Notes: a model not told the origin generated them from the letters alone. A stretch of 64,000 bases of DNA from Pseudomonas sp. PDM04 (GCF_014851765.1 NZ_JACVAI010000008.1:124001-188000); one strand, 5' to 3'; positions 15,037 to 24,347 are shown, numbered from the stretch's first letter. Made by a program: numbers and translations.

Positions 15037-15996
15037 ATGAAAAAGTGGCTGTTGCTTCTGTTGTTGACCAGTGCAAGTACCCAGGCTGCCGAGCAGGGGG
15101 TCAAGGAGATCAGCCCCGGCCGGCTGCTGTTGAAAGAAGGCGAGATGGCGGTGGGCATCGGCCCGGCGCCGGCGAAAATCGAACGGGTGCTGATCATCCT
15201 CCACGGGCGATTGCGCAATGCCGAAACCTATCGCCGCAACGCCGAGCGGGCGGCGCAGCAAGCCGGGCAAGATGCCAACACCTTGGTGATCGCCCCGCAA
15301 TTCCTCAATGAGACCGACGTGGCCCGTCATCCCGTGGCCGATACCGTCCTGCGCTGGCAAGGCAATGAGTGGATGGCCGGCGGTTTATCCACCGCTCCAT
15401 TTACCCTGAGTGCCTATGCCGCCCTCGACCAGATCATCGCCCGTCTCGGTGATCGCCGTCAGTTTCCGGATGTGAAGGACGTGGTGATCGCCGGACATTC
15501 CGGCGGCGCGCAGGTGGTTCAGCGGTACGCATTGTTGAGTCACGATCAGCCAGAACTGCAGGCGGCGGGCGTGCACGTGCGCTATGTCATCGCCAATCCG
15601 TCTTCCTATGCCTATTTCGATGAGCGACGGCCCGTGGCGTTCAGCCATGCCGGCTGCGTGGACTTCAATCGCTGGAAGTATGGCCTGGCGGACCTGCCGG
15701 CCTATGCCGAAGGTCAGACGGCACCGCAGCTGGAGGAAAAGTACGTCCAGCGCGACATCGTTTACCTGTTGGGGCAGCAGGACATCGACCCGAACCATCC
15801 GGCGTTGGACAAGGGTTGCGAAGCCAGGGCCCAGGGCGCAAACCGGCTGGCTCGCGGGCGCAATTACTTCGAGTACCTCAAGCGCCGTCATCCCCAGGGG
15901 TTGAACCAGCAATTGATTGAAGTGCCCGGGGTCGGGCATGACGGCGGTGAAATGCTGATGTCGCCGCAGGGGCAGAAGGCCGTGTTCGGTCAGTGA
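15037..15996 (+). CDS. Secreted alpha/beta hydrolase family protein
   Basis: 319-aa protein with a short Sec signal (MKKWLLLLLLTSASTQA) and an alpha/beta-hydrolase fold: strand VLIILHGRLRNAETYRRNAE, nucleophile elbow VIAGHSGGAQ with Ser in G-H-S-G-G, and a C-terminal VPGVGHDGGEM that probably carries the catalytic His. The ATG follows immediately after the TAA of the zinc peptidase, so the two are co-transcribed. Substrate is unknown; similar proteins in Pseudomonas are annotated simply as alpha/beta hydrolases. A perfect REP pair follows the stop. Confidence 0.85.
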   Translation: MKKWLLLLLLTSASTQAAEQGVKEISPGRLLLKEGEMAVGIGPAPAKIERVLIILHGRLRNAETYRRNAERAAQQAGQDANTLVIAPQFLNETDVARHPVADTVLRWQGNEWMAGGLSTAPFTLSAYAALDQIIARLGDRRQFPDVKDVVIAGHSGGAQVVQRYALLSHDQPELQAAGVHVRYVIANPSSYAYFDERRPVAFSHAGCVDFNRWKYGLADLPAYAEGQTAPQLEEKYVQRDIVYLLGQQDIDPNHPALDKGCEARAQGANRLARGRNYFEYLKRRHPQGLNQQLIEVPGVGHDGGEMLMSPQGQKAVFGQ

Positions 15997-16000
15997 CGGA

Positions 16001-16056
16001 ATCGCGAGCAGGCTCGCTCCCACAGTGAATCTTGTGGGAGCGAGCCTGCTCGCGAT
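16001..16056. repeat. REP pair, perfect 24-bp inverted repeat
   Basis: Left arm 16001-16024 and right arm 16033-16056 are perfect reverse complements of 24 bp (outer end ATCGCGAGCAGG, inner end CTCGCTCCCACA) with an 8-nt loop. It sits between convergent genes, typical of Pseudomonas REP doublets. Confidence 0.93.
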
Positions 16057-16063
16057 GCGACCC

Positions 16064-16657
16064 TCAAGCCGACAGCATTTCCCGCAACACCCCGCAATCC
16101 GCCGCATGCCAATCGGTCAATTCCGGCCACGGGTTGTCCGGCAGGTTCACCAGCACCGTGCGTGCCCCGGCCGCCCGGCCGCAATCCAGGTCGAAACGGT
16201 AGTCGCCGACCATCACCAGCTCGCTTGCCGGCACCTTCCAGGCCTCGGCCAGCTTGAGCAGGCCGCCCGGGTGCGGCTTGGGCGGCGCTTCGTCGCGGCC
16301 CAGCACATCCTCCACGGCAAAACAGTCGGCCAGGCCGATCGCTTGCAATGTCACATGCGCCAGCTCCCGCGCATTGCGCGTGAGAATCCCCAGCCGATAA
16401 CCGCGCCCTGCCAGCTCGCGCACCAGTTCCACGGCACCCGGCGCCGGCTTCGACCCCAATGCCAGGTCCCGCTCATGCTCCAGCAACCAGGCGTGCTTGG
16501 CCGCGGCTTCGTCGGCCGGCAACGCCGCCAGGTGCGTCAGAATGTCGTCTTCGGCCGGAATCGCCAGCGCCACACGAATGGCCGCGAAGTCGTGCACGGC
16601 CACCGTCAGGGTGCCGTCCATGTCGAACACCCAATGGCGTACGTCGGTCAGGCTCAT
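16064..16657 (-). CDS. HAD family hydrolase (phosphoglycolate phosphatase-like)
   Basis: 197-aa phosphatase of the haloacid dehalogenase superfamily. Motif I is VFDMDGTLTVAVHDF with both catalytic Asp residues; motif II is ILTRNA; the motif III Lys lies in KPHPGGLLKL; motif IV is MVGDYRFDLDCGRAAG. Cap insertion between motifs I and II is small and helical. The ATG overlaps the stop of tesB (ATGA), so the gene is translationally coupled to the thioesterase. The phosphorylated substrate is not predictable. Confidence 0.9.
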   Translation of the reverse strand: MSLTDVRHWVFDMDGTLTVAVHDFAAIRVALAIPAEDDILTHLAALPADEAAAKHAWLLEHERDLALGSKPAPGAVELVRELAGRGYRLGILTRNARELAHVTLQAIGLADCFAVEDVLGRDEAPPKPHPGGLLKLAEAWKVPASELVMVGDYRFDLDCGRAAGARTVLVNLPDNPWPELTDWHAADCGVLREMLSA

Positions 16658-17523
16658 GCCCAATCCTTGCGGTGGCGGATCAAGCCTTCCTGAGTCACCG
16701 ATGCAACGAGTTGCCCGGCACGGTTGAAGACGCTGCCACGGGAAAAACCACGGGAATTGCCCGCCCACGGACTGTCCATCGCGTACAGCAACCAGTCATC
16801 GGCACGCAGGTCTGCATGGAACCACAGCGCGTGATCGAGGCTGGCAACCTGCATGTCCTTGTGCCACACCGATTTGCCATGGGGCAGCAGCGAGGTGGTC
16901 AGCAGACCGAAATCCGATGCGTAGGCCAGCAGGTATTTGTGCAGCGCCGGGGAATCGGCCAGGGCGCCGTCGGCGCGGAACCACACGTACTTGATCGGAT
17001 CGGCGGGCTTGGGGTTGTAGGGATCTTCCCCGGTGACCGGTCGAAACTCTATCGGCTTGGGGCACAAGAATTTTTCCCGCATGTGCTCGGGGATCAGGTG
17101 GGCTCGTTGCTGGGTCAGCTCCAGCTCCGAAGGCAGGTTTTCCGGACCGACCACCACCGGCATTTCGCGCTGGTGCTGGAACCCTTCTTCGTCGTACTGG
17201 AACGAGGCGCTGCAGGTAAAAATCGGCTGGCCCTTCTGGATCGCCGTCACCCGACGCGTGCTGAAACTGCCGCCGTCGCGCACCCGGTCTACCTGATACA
17301 CCACCGGCAGCCCGGCATCCCCAGGGCGCAGGAAATAGCCGTGCATCGAATGCACGTGCCGCGCTTCCTCGACGGTCTGACTGGCCGCCGACAGGGACTG
17401 GCCGAGCACCTGGCCGCCGAACAGCTGGCGGAAACCCAGGTCCTGGCTGCGGCCACGAAACAGGTTTTCCTCGATCGGTTCCAGGGTCAGCAAATCGACC
17501 AGATCTTCCAACACGTGGCTCAT
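16654..17523 (-). CDS. tesB: Acyl-CoA thioesterase II
   Basis: 289-aa double hot-dog enzyme hydrolysing medium- and long-chain acyl-CoA. The first half has LFRGRSQDLGFRQLFGGQVL and HSMHGYFLRPGDAG; the second has SLDHALWFHADLRADDWLLY and SRGFSRGSVFNRAGQLVASV, where the catalytic Asp, Thr/Ser and Gln of TesB are found. Length matches the E. coli enzyme (286 aa). The ATG at MSHVLEDLVDLL is the conserved start; a longer frame is Arg-rich and unconserved. The HAD gene overlaps its end. Confidence 0.95.
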   Translation of the reverse strand: MSHVLEDLVDLLTLEPIEENLFRGRSQDLGFRQLFGGQVLGQSLSAASQTVEEARHVHSMHGYFLRPGDAGLPVVYQVDRVRDGGSFSTRRVTAIQKGQPIFTCSASFQYDEEGFQHQREMPVVVGPENLPSELELTQQRAHLIPEHMREKFLCPKPIEFRPVTGEDPYNPKPADPIKYVWFRADGALADSPALHKYLLAYASDFGLLTTSLLPHGKSVWHKDMQVASLDHALWFHADLRADDWLLYAMDSPWAGNSRGFSRGSVFNRAGQLVASVTQEGLIRHRKDWA

Positions 17524-17629
17524 TCGGACTCTCCTCACACAACGCAATGCCGCGCAGTCCTGGCTGCGGCGGCCCATTCAGGTTCTGGCCGAGGCCATCA
17601 TGGGTGCCATTGTAAACGTCCGGGACGGC

Positions 17630-18199
17630 TTAGCCATGCAAGGTTTGCAGCCATTGCTCCCGGCTGATGCGGTACAGCACGTGATGACGCAGGGGATGAC
17701 CGGGCGCAAGCCTGGGGTGTTCGAAGTCATCCGCCGGATCATGCTGCATGCCGATCGCCTGCATGACTTTCTCCGACGGTGTATTGATGGCGCTGGTGAA
17801 GGCCACCACCTCTTCCAGCGCCAAACGGTCAAAGCCGCAACGCAGAGCGGTCCACGCCGCCTCACTGGCATAACCCAGGCCCCAGTGTTCACGGGCCAGG
17901 CGCCAGCCGATTTCAATGGCCGGGGTGAACGGCGCATCGAAACCGACCACGCCCAACCCGGTAAACCCGATGAAGGCCCCGGTGTCCTTGCGTTCCAGCG
18001 CCCAGAGTCCGAAACCGTGCTCGGCGAAGTGCCCGCGAACGCGCCCGATCAGCGAAGCGCTTTCCAGCCGACTCAGGGGCGCCGGGAAATAACGCATCAC
18101 CTGCGGGTCGGCGCACATCGCCGCAAACGCCGGCAAATCATCGTCACGCCACTGCCGCAGCAGCAGGCGCGCGCTCTCCAGTTCCAGAATTGGCTCCAT
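17630..18199 (-). CDS. GNAT family N-acetyltransferase (RimJ/RimL-like)
   Basis: 189-aa acetyltransferase. N-terminal LESARLLLRQWRDDDLPAFA is the usual first strand of the RimJ/RimL branch; the acetyl-CoA binding loop is EHWGLGYASEAAWTAL, a variant of the R/Q-x-x-G-x-G/A motif; the last strand ends NTPSEKVMQAIGMQ. It may acetylate a ribosomal protein N-terminus or a small amine. The ATG MEPILELESARL was chosen because the conserved domain starts directly after it. It is transcribed in the same direction as tesB but separated by over 100 bp. Confidence 0.9.
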   Translation of the reverse strand: MEPILELESARLLLRQWRDDDLPAFAAMCADPQVMRYFPAPLSRLESASLIGRVRGHFAEHGFGLWALERKDTGAFIGFTGLGVVGFDAPFTPAIEIGWRLAREHWGLGYASEAAWTALRCGFDRLALEEVVAFTSAINTPSEKVMQAIGMQHDPADDFEHPRLAPGHPLRHHVLYRISREQWLQTLHG

Positions 18200-18286
18200 C
18201 GTGTGCTCCCCCTTCCCATGTCGCCAGTCTACAACGCTGGTAGGATCCTTCCTGCATTCCTGCCCGCCGTTCTGAATGAATACGTC

Positions 18287-19207
18287 ATGCCATTGCCGCT
18301 GATTTACCACGATGACTACAGCCCCGAGTTTCCCGCGGACCACCGCTTCCCCATGGACAAATTCCGCCTGTTGCGCGATCACCTGGTGGACAGCGGACTG
18401 ACCCGCGACGCCGACCTGCTGCGCCCGCCACTCTGCCCGCCGGAGATTCTCGCCCTTGCGCATGACGCTGCCTATATCGAACGCTACATGAGCGGCGAGT
18501 TGTCCCGCGAAGACCAGCGGCGCCTCGGCCTGCCCTGGAGCGAAGCCCTGGCCCGACGTACGGTGCGCGCGGTCGGCGGTTCGGTGCTGGCGGCGGAACA
18601 GGCGCTGGAGCACGGGCTGGCCTGTCACCTGGCCGGCGGCACGCACCACGCCCATTACGATTATCCTGCGGGCTTCTGCATCTTCAATGACCTGGCGGTG
18701 ATCAGCCATTACCTGCTGCAAAGCGGTCGGGTGAACCGAGTGTTGATCTTCGATTGCGATGTGCATCAGGGCGACGGCACGGCGCGCATCCTGCACAACA
18801 CCCCGGAGGCGATTACCGTTTCCCTGCACTGCGAAAAGAACTTTCCTGCACGCAAAGCTCAAAGCGACTGGGACATCCCGTTGCCCATGGGCATGGGCGA
18901 TGGCGAATACCTGAAAATCGTCGATGACACACTCAATTACCTGCTGCCGTTGTATCAACCGGATCTGGTGCTGTACGACGCCGGCGTCGATGTACACAAA
19001 GACGACGCGCTCGGTTACCTCAAGCTGACAGACGAAGGCGTGGCCGCAAGGGATGAGAGCGTGATGCGTCATTGCCTGGGGCGGGATATCCCGGTGGTCG
19101 GGGTGATTGGCGGTGGCTACAGCAAGGACCGGCAAGCCTTGGCTCGACGCCACGGCATCCTCCATCACAGCGCGCAACGGGTCTGGACGTCATCAGGTTG
19201 TCACTGA
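18287..19207 (+). CDS. Histone deacetylase-like amidohydrolase
   Basis: 306-aa arginase/deacetylase-fold enzyme of the bacterial class IV-like HDAC group (acetoin utilisation/acetylpolyamine amidohydrolase relatives). Landmarks are GGTHHAHYDYPAGFCIFNDLA with the tandem His, IFDCDVHQGDGTA with Asp and His metal ligands, YDAGVDVHKDDALG with the third ligand, and VIGGGYS with the oxyanion region. MPLPLIYHDDYSPEFP is the expected N-terminus, so the internal ATG was chosen. The likely role is hydrolysis of an acetylated amine or lysine; the true substrate is not evident. Confidence 0.9.
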   Translation: MPLPLIYHDDYSPEFPADHRFPMDKFRLLRDHLVDSGLTRDADLLRPPLCPPEILALAHDAAYIERYMSGELSREDQRRLGLPWSEALARRTVRAVGGSVLAAEQALEHGLACHLAGGTHHAHYDYPAGFCIFNDLAVISHYLLQSGRVNRVLIFDCDVHQGDGTARILHNTPEAITVSLHCEKNFPARKAQSDWDIPLPMGMGDGEYLKIVDDTLNYLLPLYQPDLVLYDAGVDVHKDDALGYLKLTDEGVAARDESVMRHCLGRDIPVVGVIGGGYSKDRQALARRHGILHHSAQRVWTSSGCH

Positions 19208-19393
19208 GTTGTGGATGCTTTACCCACAACGACTGTGGAACCGCCTGTGGATAACCTGAGTGAAAGGTCCTGCAGGCCATAGCCGGTAAAGGCTGCGGAG
19301 CGGTGGTTGTTTTTTGATCAGCCCTGAATTCATCGAGAATCCCTGTGTACTGATAGAATGCCCGGCTTGTTCAGCCAGACCGCAGCGCTTGCC

Positions 19394-20635
19394 ATGACTC
19401 AACTCTCGACCCCCTCCCCTGCCCGCGTCGCCATCATCGGCGGTGGCCCTGCCGGCCTGATGGCCGCGGAGGTGTTGAGCCTGGCCGGCATCAAGGTCGA
19501 TCTGTACGACGGCATGCCATCGGTGGGACGAAAATTCCTGCTGGCCGGGGTGGGCGGCATGAACATCACCCACTCCGAAGCCTATCCGGCGTTCCTTTCA
19601 CGCTACGCCGAACGTGCGCCGCAGATGGCTCCACTGCTACGCGCCTTTGGTGCCGAGGTGCTGTGCCAATGGATTCATGACCTGGGCATCGAAACCTTCG
19701 TCGGCAGCTCCGGCAGGGTGTTCCCCACCGACATGAAAGCCGCACCGCTGCTGCGGGCCTGGCTCAAGCGCCTGCGCGACAACGGCGTGGTTATCCACAC
19801 CCGCCATCGCTGGCTCGGCTGGAATGACAGCGGCGCATTACGCATGGCCAGCCCTGAAGGTGAAAAAACCCTGCAACCCGACGCGACCCTGCTGGCCCTG
19901 GGCGGCGGCAGCTGGTCACGACTCGGCTCGGATGGCGCGTGGAGGCTGCCACTGGAACAGCGCGGCGTGGAACTGATGCCGCTGCAACCCAGTAATTGCG
20001 GTTTCGAGGTGCAGGCTTGGAGCGAGTTGATGGTCAGCAAATTCGCCGGTGCGCCGCTGAAAAACATTGCCATCGGACTCAATGACGACATTCCACGCCT
20101 CGGCGAATGTGTCATCACGGCCACCGGGGTTGAAGGCAGCCTGATCTACGCGCTGTCGGCACCGATCCGCGAAGCGATCAACCAGAACGGCTCAGCGACC
20201 CTGCACCTCGACCTGCTGCCCGGCCGCCCTGTGGATAAGATTCAGGCGGCGCTGAGCAAACCCCGTGGCTCGCGCTCGATGTCCAAGCACCTGCACAGTC
20301 AATTGGGGATCGACGGTGTGAAGGCGGCATTGCTGCGCGAACTGACCGCCGCCGCAGACTTCACCGATCCAGCCTTGCTGGCCAAGGCGATCAAGGCATT
20401 GCCCCTGACCCTGGTGAAAACCCGGCCACTGGACGAAGCCATCAGCAGCGCAGGCGGTGTGCGGTTCGAGTCGATGGACGAACGCTTGATGCTCAAGCAA
20501 TTGCCGGGGGTGTTCTGCGCCGGGGAAATGCTCGACTGGGAAGCACCGACCGGTGGCTACCTGCTGACCGCGTGTTTCGCCAGTGGGCGGGCGGCGGGGT
20601 TGGGGATGGCACAGTGGCTGCGGCACAGGGATTGA
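19394..20635 (+). CDS. BaiN/HI0933-like flavoprotein (NAD(P)/FAD-dependent oxidoreductase)
   Basis: 413-aa flavoprotein. The FAD-binding Rossmann motif is VAIIGGGPAGLMAAEVL at the N-terminus; VGRKFLLAGVGGMNITHSE, VFPTDMKAAPLLRAW and the C-terminal GYLLTACFASGRAAGL are hallmarks of the HI0933/YhiN family (TIGR03862 branch). Its reaction is not known. The ATG at 19394 (MTQLSTPSPARV) was chosen because the Rossmann strand starts 10 residues later; an ATG 36 nt upstream overlaps a TAGAAT hexamer that looks like the -10 box. Confidence 0.88.
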   Translation: MTQLSTPSPARVAIIGGGPAGLMAAEVLSLAGIKVDLYDGMPSVGRKFLLAGVGGMNITHSEAYPAFLSRYAERAPQMAPLLRAFGAEVLCQWIHDLGIETFVGSSGRVFPTDMKAAPLLRAWLKRLRDNGVVIHTRHRWLGWNDSGALRMASPEGEKTLQPDATLLALGGGSWSRLGSDGAWRLPLEQRGVELMPLQPSNCGFEVQAWSELMVSKFAGAPLKNIAIGLNDDIPRLGECVITATGVEGSLIYALSAPIREAINQNGSATLHLDLLPGRPVDKIQAALSKPRGSRSMSKHLHSQLGIDGVKAALLRELTAAADFTDPALLAKAIKALPLTLVKTRPLDEAISSAGGVRFESMDERLMLKQLPGVFCAGEMLDWEAPTGGYLLTACFASGRAAGLGMAQWLRHRD

Positions 20636-20650
20636 GAGCAGTCGCGCGCC

Positions 20651-20728
20651 CATCGCCGGCAAGCCGGTCCCGCTCCCACAGGTGACCGCGTTCCAGCATG
20701 GAAACACGGTTGACTGTGGGAGCCGCAG
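20651..20728. repeat. Degenerate REP pair
   Basis: Two imperfect REP units in opposite orientation (ending CCCGCTCCCACAGG and starting TGTGGGAGCCGCAG) fill the gap between the converging flavoprotein and rhlE genes. Confidence 0.7.
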
Positions 20729-20732
20729 TCGA

Positions 20733-22070
20733 TCAAGGCTTGCGCTTGCGTGGCCCGGTATTGAACACCGGTACTTTTCGCACAGGCTTGATCGAAGGTT
20801 CCACTGGCGTGGTGTCGCCGCTGTCCACCCACTTGCCGAGATTGCGCTTGCCGCCAACACCGGACGCCTTCGGCTTCTTCGGTTTTTTCGGCTTCTTGAT
20901 CACCTGGCCGCTGGCATCCGTCTCCGGTACGCGGTGCTCAGGCTCGAAGTCCTGCTCCATCTGCCGGGGCAAGGTCTGACGGGTCAACGTCTCGATGGCC
21001 GACAGCAGGTTCACCTCGTCAGCGCACACCAGGGAAATAGCCTGGCCGGTAGCGCCCGCGCGCCCGGTCCGTCCGATGCGATGGATGTAATCTTCGGCCA
21101 CGATCGGCAAGTCGAAATTGACCACCAATGGCAGGTCTTCGATATCCAGGCCACGGGCCGCCACGTCGGTGGCCACGAGGATCTGCACTTCGCTGGCCTT
21201 GAAGCGGTCCAGTGCGCGCTGGCGAGTCGCCTGCGGCTTGTCGCCATGGATGCCGTCGGCATTGACGCCCAGCCCCTGGAGTTTTTCCACCAGCGCGTCC
21301 ACCCCGTTACGGGTCTTGGCGAACACCAGTACCTGCTTCCACTTGCCCTTGCGCATCAAGTGCACGAACAGCTCGGGCTTGCGCTTTTTGTCCACCGTCA
21401 CCACCCACTGCTTGACGGTGTTGGCCGCCACGTTGCGGGGACTGACTTCAATGCTCAGCGGGTCATTGAGCATCTGCCCGGCCAGCAGGCGGATGGCGTC
21501 GGAGAAGGTCGCGGAGAACAACAGGGTCTGACGTTTCTTCGGCAGCGCCTTGTAGATGTTCGCCAGTTCTTCGGAAAAACCCAGGTCGAGCATGCGATCG
21601 GCCTCGTCCAGCACCAGGGTCTGCAACTGGTTGAACTTGAGGGCGTTCTGGCGGAACAGATCGAGCAGGCGACCCGGCGTTGCGACCAACAGGTCCACGC
21701 CGCCGCGCAGCTTCATCATTTGCGGGTTGATGCTGACACCGCCGTACACCGCATAGGTGCGCAGCGGCAGGTTCTCGGCGTACTGGCGCACGGCCTCGTG
21801 GACCTGCTCGGCGAGCTCGCGGGTCGGCACCAGGATCAGCGCGCGTACCGAGTTGGCGGTGACTTTCGGCCCTTCCATGGCCAGCAATTGCAGGAGCGGC
21901 AGCGCGAAGCCGGCGGTCTTGCCGGTGCCGGTCTGGGCGGCGGCCATCAGGTCGCGACCGGCCAGCACCGCCGGAATGGCTTGCGCCTGAACCGGCGTCG
22001 GGGTCTGGTAGCCGAGCTTCTCGAGAGAGCGCAGCAAGGGGTCGATCAGGCCAAGGGTGGCGAAAGTCAT
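20733..22070 (-). CDS. rhlE: ATP-dependent RNA helicase RhlE
   Basis: 445-aa DEAD-box helicase acting in RNA turnover and ribosome assembly. Motifs in order: the Q motif around residues 3-25, Walker A AAAQTGTGKTAGF, VPTRELAEQV, GGV and TPGR, DEADRMLDLGF, SATFS, then in domain 2 VATDVAARGLDI and HRIGRTGRAG. The C-terminal tail (about 375-445) is Lys/Pro/Gly-rich and basic, as expected for RhlE. It begins MTFATLGLIDPLLRSLEKLG, the standard RhlE N-terminus. It is monocistronic on the minus strand. Confidence 0.96.
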   Translation of the reverse strand: MTFATLGLIDPLLRSLEKLGYQTPTPVQAQAIPAVLAGRDLMAAAQTGTGKTAGFALPLLQLLAMEGPKVTANSVRALILVPTRELAEQVHEAVRQYAENLPLRTYAVYGGVSINPQMMKLRGGVDLLVATPGRLLDLFRQNALKFNQLQTLVLDEADRMLDLGFSEELANIYKALPKKRQTLLFSATFSDAIRLLAGQMLNDPLSIEVSPRNVAANTVKQWVVTVDKKRKPELFVHLMRKGKWKQVLVFAKTRNGVDALVEKLQGLGVNADGIHGDKPQATRQRALDRFKASEVQILVATDVAARGLDIEDLPLVVNFDLPIVAEDYIHRIGRTGRAGATGQAISLVCADEVNLLSAIETLTRQTLPRQMEQDFEPEHRVPETDASGQVIKKPKKPKKPKASGVGGKRNLGKWVDSGDTTPVEPSIKPVRKVPVFNTGPRKRKP

Positions 22071-22134
22071 GGGATTACCGTAGGAAAATTCAGCGCGGGT
22101 TGTTCAAACAAGGAGCAATGCCGCGCAGTTTACC

Positions 22135-23061
22135 CTAATTCACACTCGATTCTGCCTGCGCCACCGCAGCCGGTCGTTGCGGCGCCCGCCGCCACTGCGG
22201 CAAACCGATCAACACCACGGCACTGATGATCACCAGCATCGCCAGCGCTTCCTCGATCCCGATGCTCTCGCCGGCAAACACGATTCCCAGCAACACCGCC
22301 ACCGCCGGGTTGACGTAGGCATAGCTGGTGGCCGCCGCCGGACGCACGTTTTTCAACAGGTACATGTAGGCATTGAAAGCGATGATCGAACCGAAGAGGA
22401 TCAGGTACGCCAACGCGACCCAGCCTTCCAGGGGCGGCATGGGCGGCAGGTGCTCGCCGCTCACCGCGCTGCCGATCAACAAGGCCACGCCTCCCACCAG
22501 CATTTCCACGGCACTGGCCATCGCGCCCTGGGGCAACGGCAGGTGCTTGCTCCAGACCGAGCCAAAGGCCCAGGTCGCCGCCGCAAACACCAGCAACGCC
22601 GCACCCAACGGGCTGGACTGCAGATTGGAGCCCAGATTCAACATGGCAATGCCTATCAACCCGAGGACAATCCCGGCCCACTCCAAGCGTGTATTGCGCG
22701 CGCCCCAGAAATAACCGCAGAGCAGGGTAAACAGCGGCACCGTGGCCACCGCCAGCGCGGCAACACCCGAGGCGACGCCAGTATGCTCGGCCACGCTCAC
22801 CGCGCCGTTACCGCAACTGAGCAGCAGGATTCCGATGATCCCCGCCGCCTTCCACTGCGCCCAGGTGGGCGCCGGCACCCCGCGCCAGCGCAGGAAGGCA
22901 TACATCAGCGTCCCGGCGATCACGAAGCGGATACCGGCGAGCAACAGCGGTGGCCAGTATTCGATACCGATGCGGATGACCAGGTACGTCGAGCCCCAAA
23001 TCACGTACAGCGCGAAAAAGGCAGCGATCAACGGCAAGGGAAAACGACGAAGGCCAGACAT
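22135..23061 (-). CDS. EamA family exporter (YedA-like)
   Basis: 308-aa inner-membrane protein with ten TM segments in two EamA repeats. LIAAFFALYVIWGSTYLVIR is the hallmark first helix, LLSCGNGAVSVAEHTGVASG precedes helix 4, and YAYVNPAVAVLLG is the repeat-2 signature. These match the YedA drug/metabolite exporter branch. It is divergent from an Lrp/AsnC regulator gene (162-bp gap), an arrangement common for amino acid exporters, so amino acid or metabolite efflux under that regulator is plausible. Confidence 0.9.
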   Translation of the reverse strand: MSGLRRFPLPLIAAFFALYVIWGSTYLVIRIGIEYWPPLLLAGIRFVIAGTLMYAFLRWRGVPAPTWAQWKAAGIIGILLLSCGNGAVSVAEHTGVASGVAALAVATVPLFTLLCGYFWGARNTRLEWAGIVLGLIGIAMLNLGSNLQSSPLGAALLVFAAATWAFGSVWSKHLPLPQGAMASAVEMLVGGVALLIGSAVSGEHLPPMPPLEGWVALAYLILFGSIIAFNAYMYLLKNVRPAAATSYAYVNPAVAVLLGIVFAGESIGIEEALAMLVIISAVVLIGLPQWRRAPQRPAAVAQAESSVN

Positions 23062-23223
23062 GGGATAGCTCGCAGGCAGGACAGGTGAGTGGCTATTCTA
23101 GAAAGGCCAACCGCGGAAAATAAGTTACAAAACCTGTTTATAGCGCCGGTACACTTTTCAAATCACGGAGATCGACGCTATAAACCGTGCTTTCGAAAGT
23201 CGGCCATTTTCAGGAGTCGAATC

Positions 23224-23679
23224 ATGGACAAATACGACCGCATGCTCCTCGGCGCCCTGCTGGAAAACGGCCGGGCGTCCTACGCCGACCTCGCGCGCAA
23301 GGTCAACCTGTCCGCCCCCGCCGTGGCCGAACGCGTGGCCAAACTGGAAGCCTGCGGGGTGATCACCGGCTACCAGGCGAAAGTCGACATGGCCAAGCTC
23401 GGCCTGCCGATCCAGTGCGTGATCGAACTGCGCCTGAACCAGCACGGCAACCAGAAGGCCTACGACGACCTGATCAAAATTCCGCAACTGACCGAATGCC
23501 ACCGGGTCACCGGCGATCCGTGCGTGATCATGCAGGCGGCGGTAGGTTCGATGCCGGAACTGGAGGCGTTGATCAACCGGATCGCCAAGTTCGGTTTCAG
23601 CAAGACGTCGATCGTGCTGTCCAGCGCCATCGAAAAGCGCGTGCCGTTGGGGCACATCGAAGGCAACGGCAAGGCTTGA
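23224..23679 (+). CDS. Lrp/AsnC family transcriptional regulator
   Basis: 151-aa regulator with an N-terminal winged HTH (DKYDRMLLGALLENGRASYA followed by DLARKVNLSAPAVAERVAKL) and a C-terminal RAM effector domain (GVITGYQAKVDMAKLGLPIQ through CHRVTGDPCVIMQAAVGSMP). Lrp-type proteins sense amino acids as octamers. The ATG at MDKYDR has a clear AGGAG site; a longer frame covers the divergent promoter region and was rejected. It probably regulates the EamA exporter encoded in the opposite direction. Confidence 0.93.
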   Translation: MDKYDRMLLGALLENGRASYADLARKVNLSAPAVAERVAKLEACGVITGYQAKVDMAKLGLPIQCVIELRLNQHGNQKAYDDLIKIPQLTECHRVTGDPCVIMQAAVGSMPELEALINRIAKFGFSKTSIVLSSAIEKRVPLGHIEGNGKA

Positions 23680-23694
23680 AGCCCCCCGACACCG

Positions 23695-23720
23695 GTGGGA
23701 TCGAGCTCGCTCGCGCCCAC
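23695..23720. terminator. Interrupted REP-like hairpin between convergent genes
   Basis: GTGGG...CGAGC pairs with GCTCG...CCCAC across a 2-nt internal mismatch, and GTTTTT follows about 10 nt later on the plus strand. It is a probable terminator after the Lrp gene. Confidence 0.6.
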
Positions 23721-23735
23721 AGGGTTGGCCGTTTT

Positions 23736-24347
23736 TCAGAACCCGCGATGGCGCTTGAGGTGGTCATGAATCTTCGCCGCCGGGACTTTCTGCAAACTCA
23801 CCAGCAGGTCATGGGACAACTCGCGCAAGCCATGCGTTTGCCGCAACTCTTGCGCCAGGTGTGCGGTCAGATTGGCCGCCATTTCGGCGTCGGCCATCGC
23901 CCGGTGGGCCTGGCCGGTGTGGGGCAACTGGGCGAAGGTGGTGAGGGTGCCGAGCTTGTGGTTCGGCGCCGCCGGCATCAGGCGGCGGGCCAGCAGCAGC
24001 GAACAGGCGAAGTTCTGCAAACGCGTGCGCTTGATCCGCCCCAGCTCGAAGTCCCAGAACTTCTGGTCGAACGCGGCGTTGTGCGCCAGCAGTGGCGTGG
24101 TGCCGACGAACTCGTTGACCTCGTTCATCACCCGCTCGGCCGGCGGCGCGCTGCGCAGCATGGCGTTGCTGATGCCGGTCAGTTGCTCGATGAACGCAGG
24201 GACCCGCACGCCCGCGTTCATCAGGCTCTGGTAACGCTCGACGATGCGCCCCTGTTCAAGGATCACCACGGCAATTTCCGTGGCCCGGCAGCTGCTGCTC
24301 GGGGAGATCCCGGTGGTTTCAAAGTCGATGACTGCGATGCGTTCCAA
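23736..24347 (-). CDS. DEDDh 3'-5' exonuclease (DnaQ-like)
   Basis: 203-aa exonuclease of the DnaQ/Pol III epsilon fold. ExoI motif VIDFETTGISP carries the first Asp and Glu; ExoII is LLAHNAAFDQKFWDFEL; ExoIII is HRAMADAEMAA with the general-base His and last Asp. It lacks a polymerase-binding C-terminal tail, so it acts alone in DNA or RNA repair or turnover. It follows the NYN-domain gene by 22 bp on the same strand, a two-gene nuclease operon. Confidence 0.92.
   Translation of the reverse strand: MERIAVIDFETTGISPSSSCRATEIAVVILEQGRIVERYQSLMNAGVRVPAFIEQLTGISNAMLRSAPPAERVMNEVNEFVGTTPLLAHNAAFDQKFWDFELGRIKRTRLQNFACSLLLARRLMPAAPNHKLGTLTTFAQLPHTGQAHRAMADAEMAANLTAHLAQELRQTHGLRELSHDLLVSLQKVPAAKIHDHLKRHRGF

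Noticed and set aside
17630..19177. A 515-codon minus-strand frame joining the GNAT gene to sequence antisense of the HDAC gene.
   Set aside because: Only the last 189 codons match a known fold (GNAT). The rest is opposite a good HDAC-like gene; the GNAT ATG at 18199 explains it.
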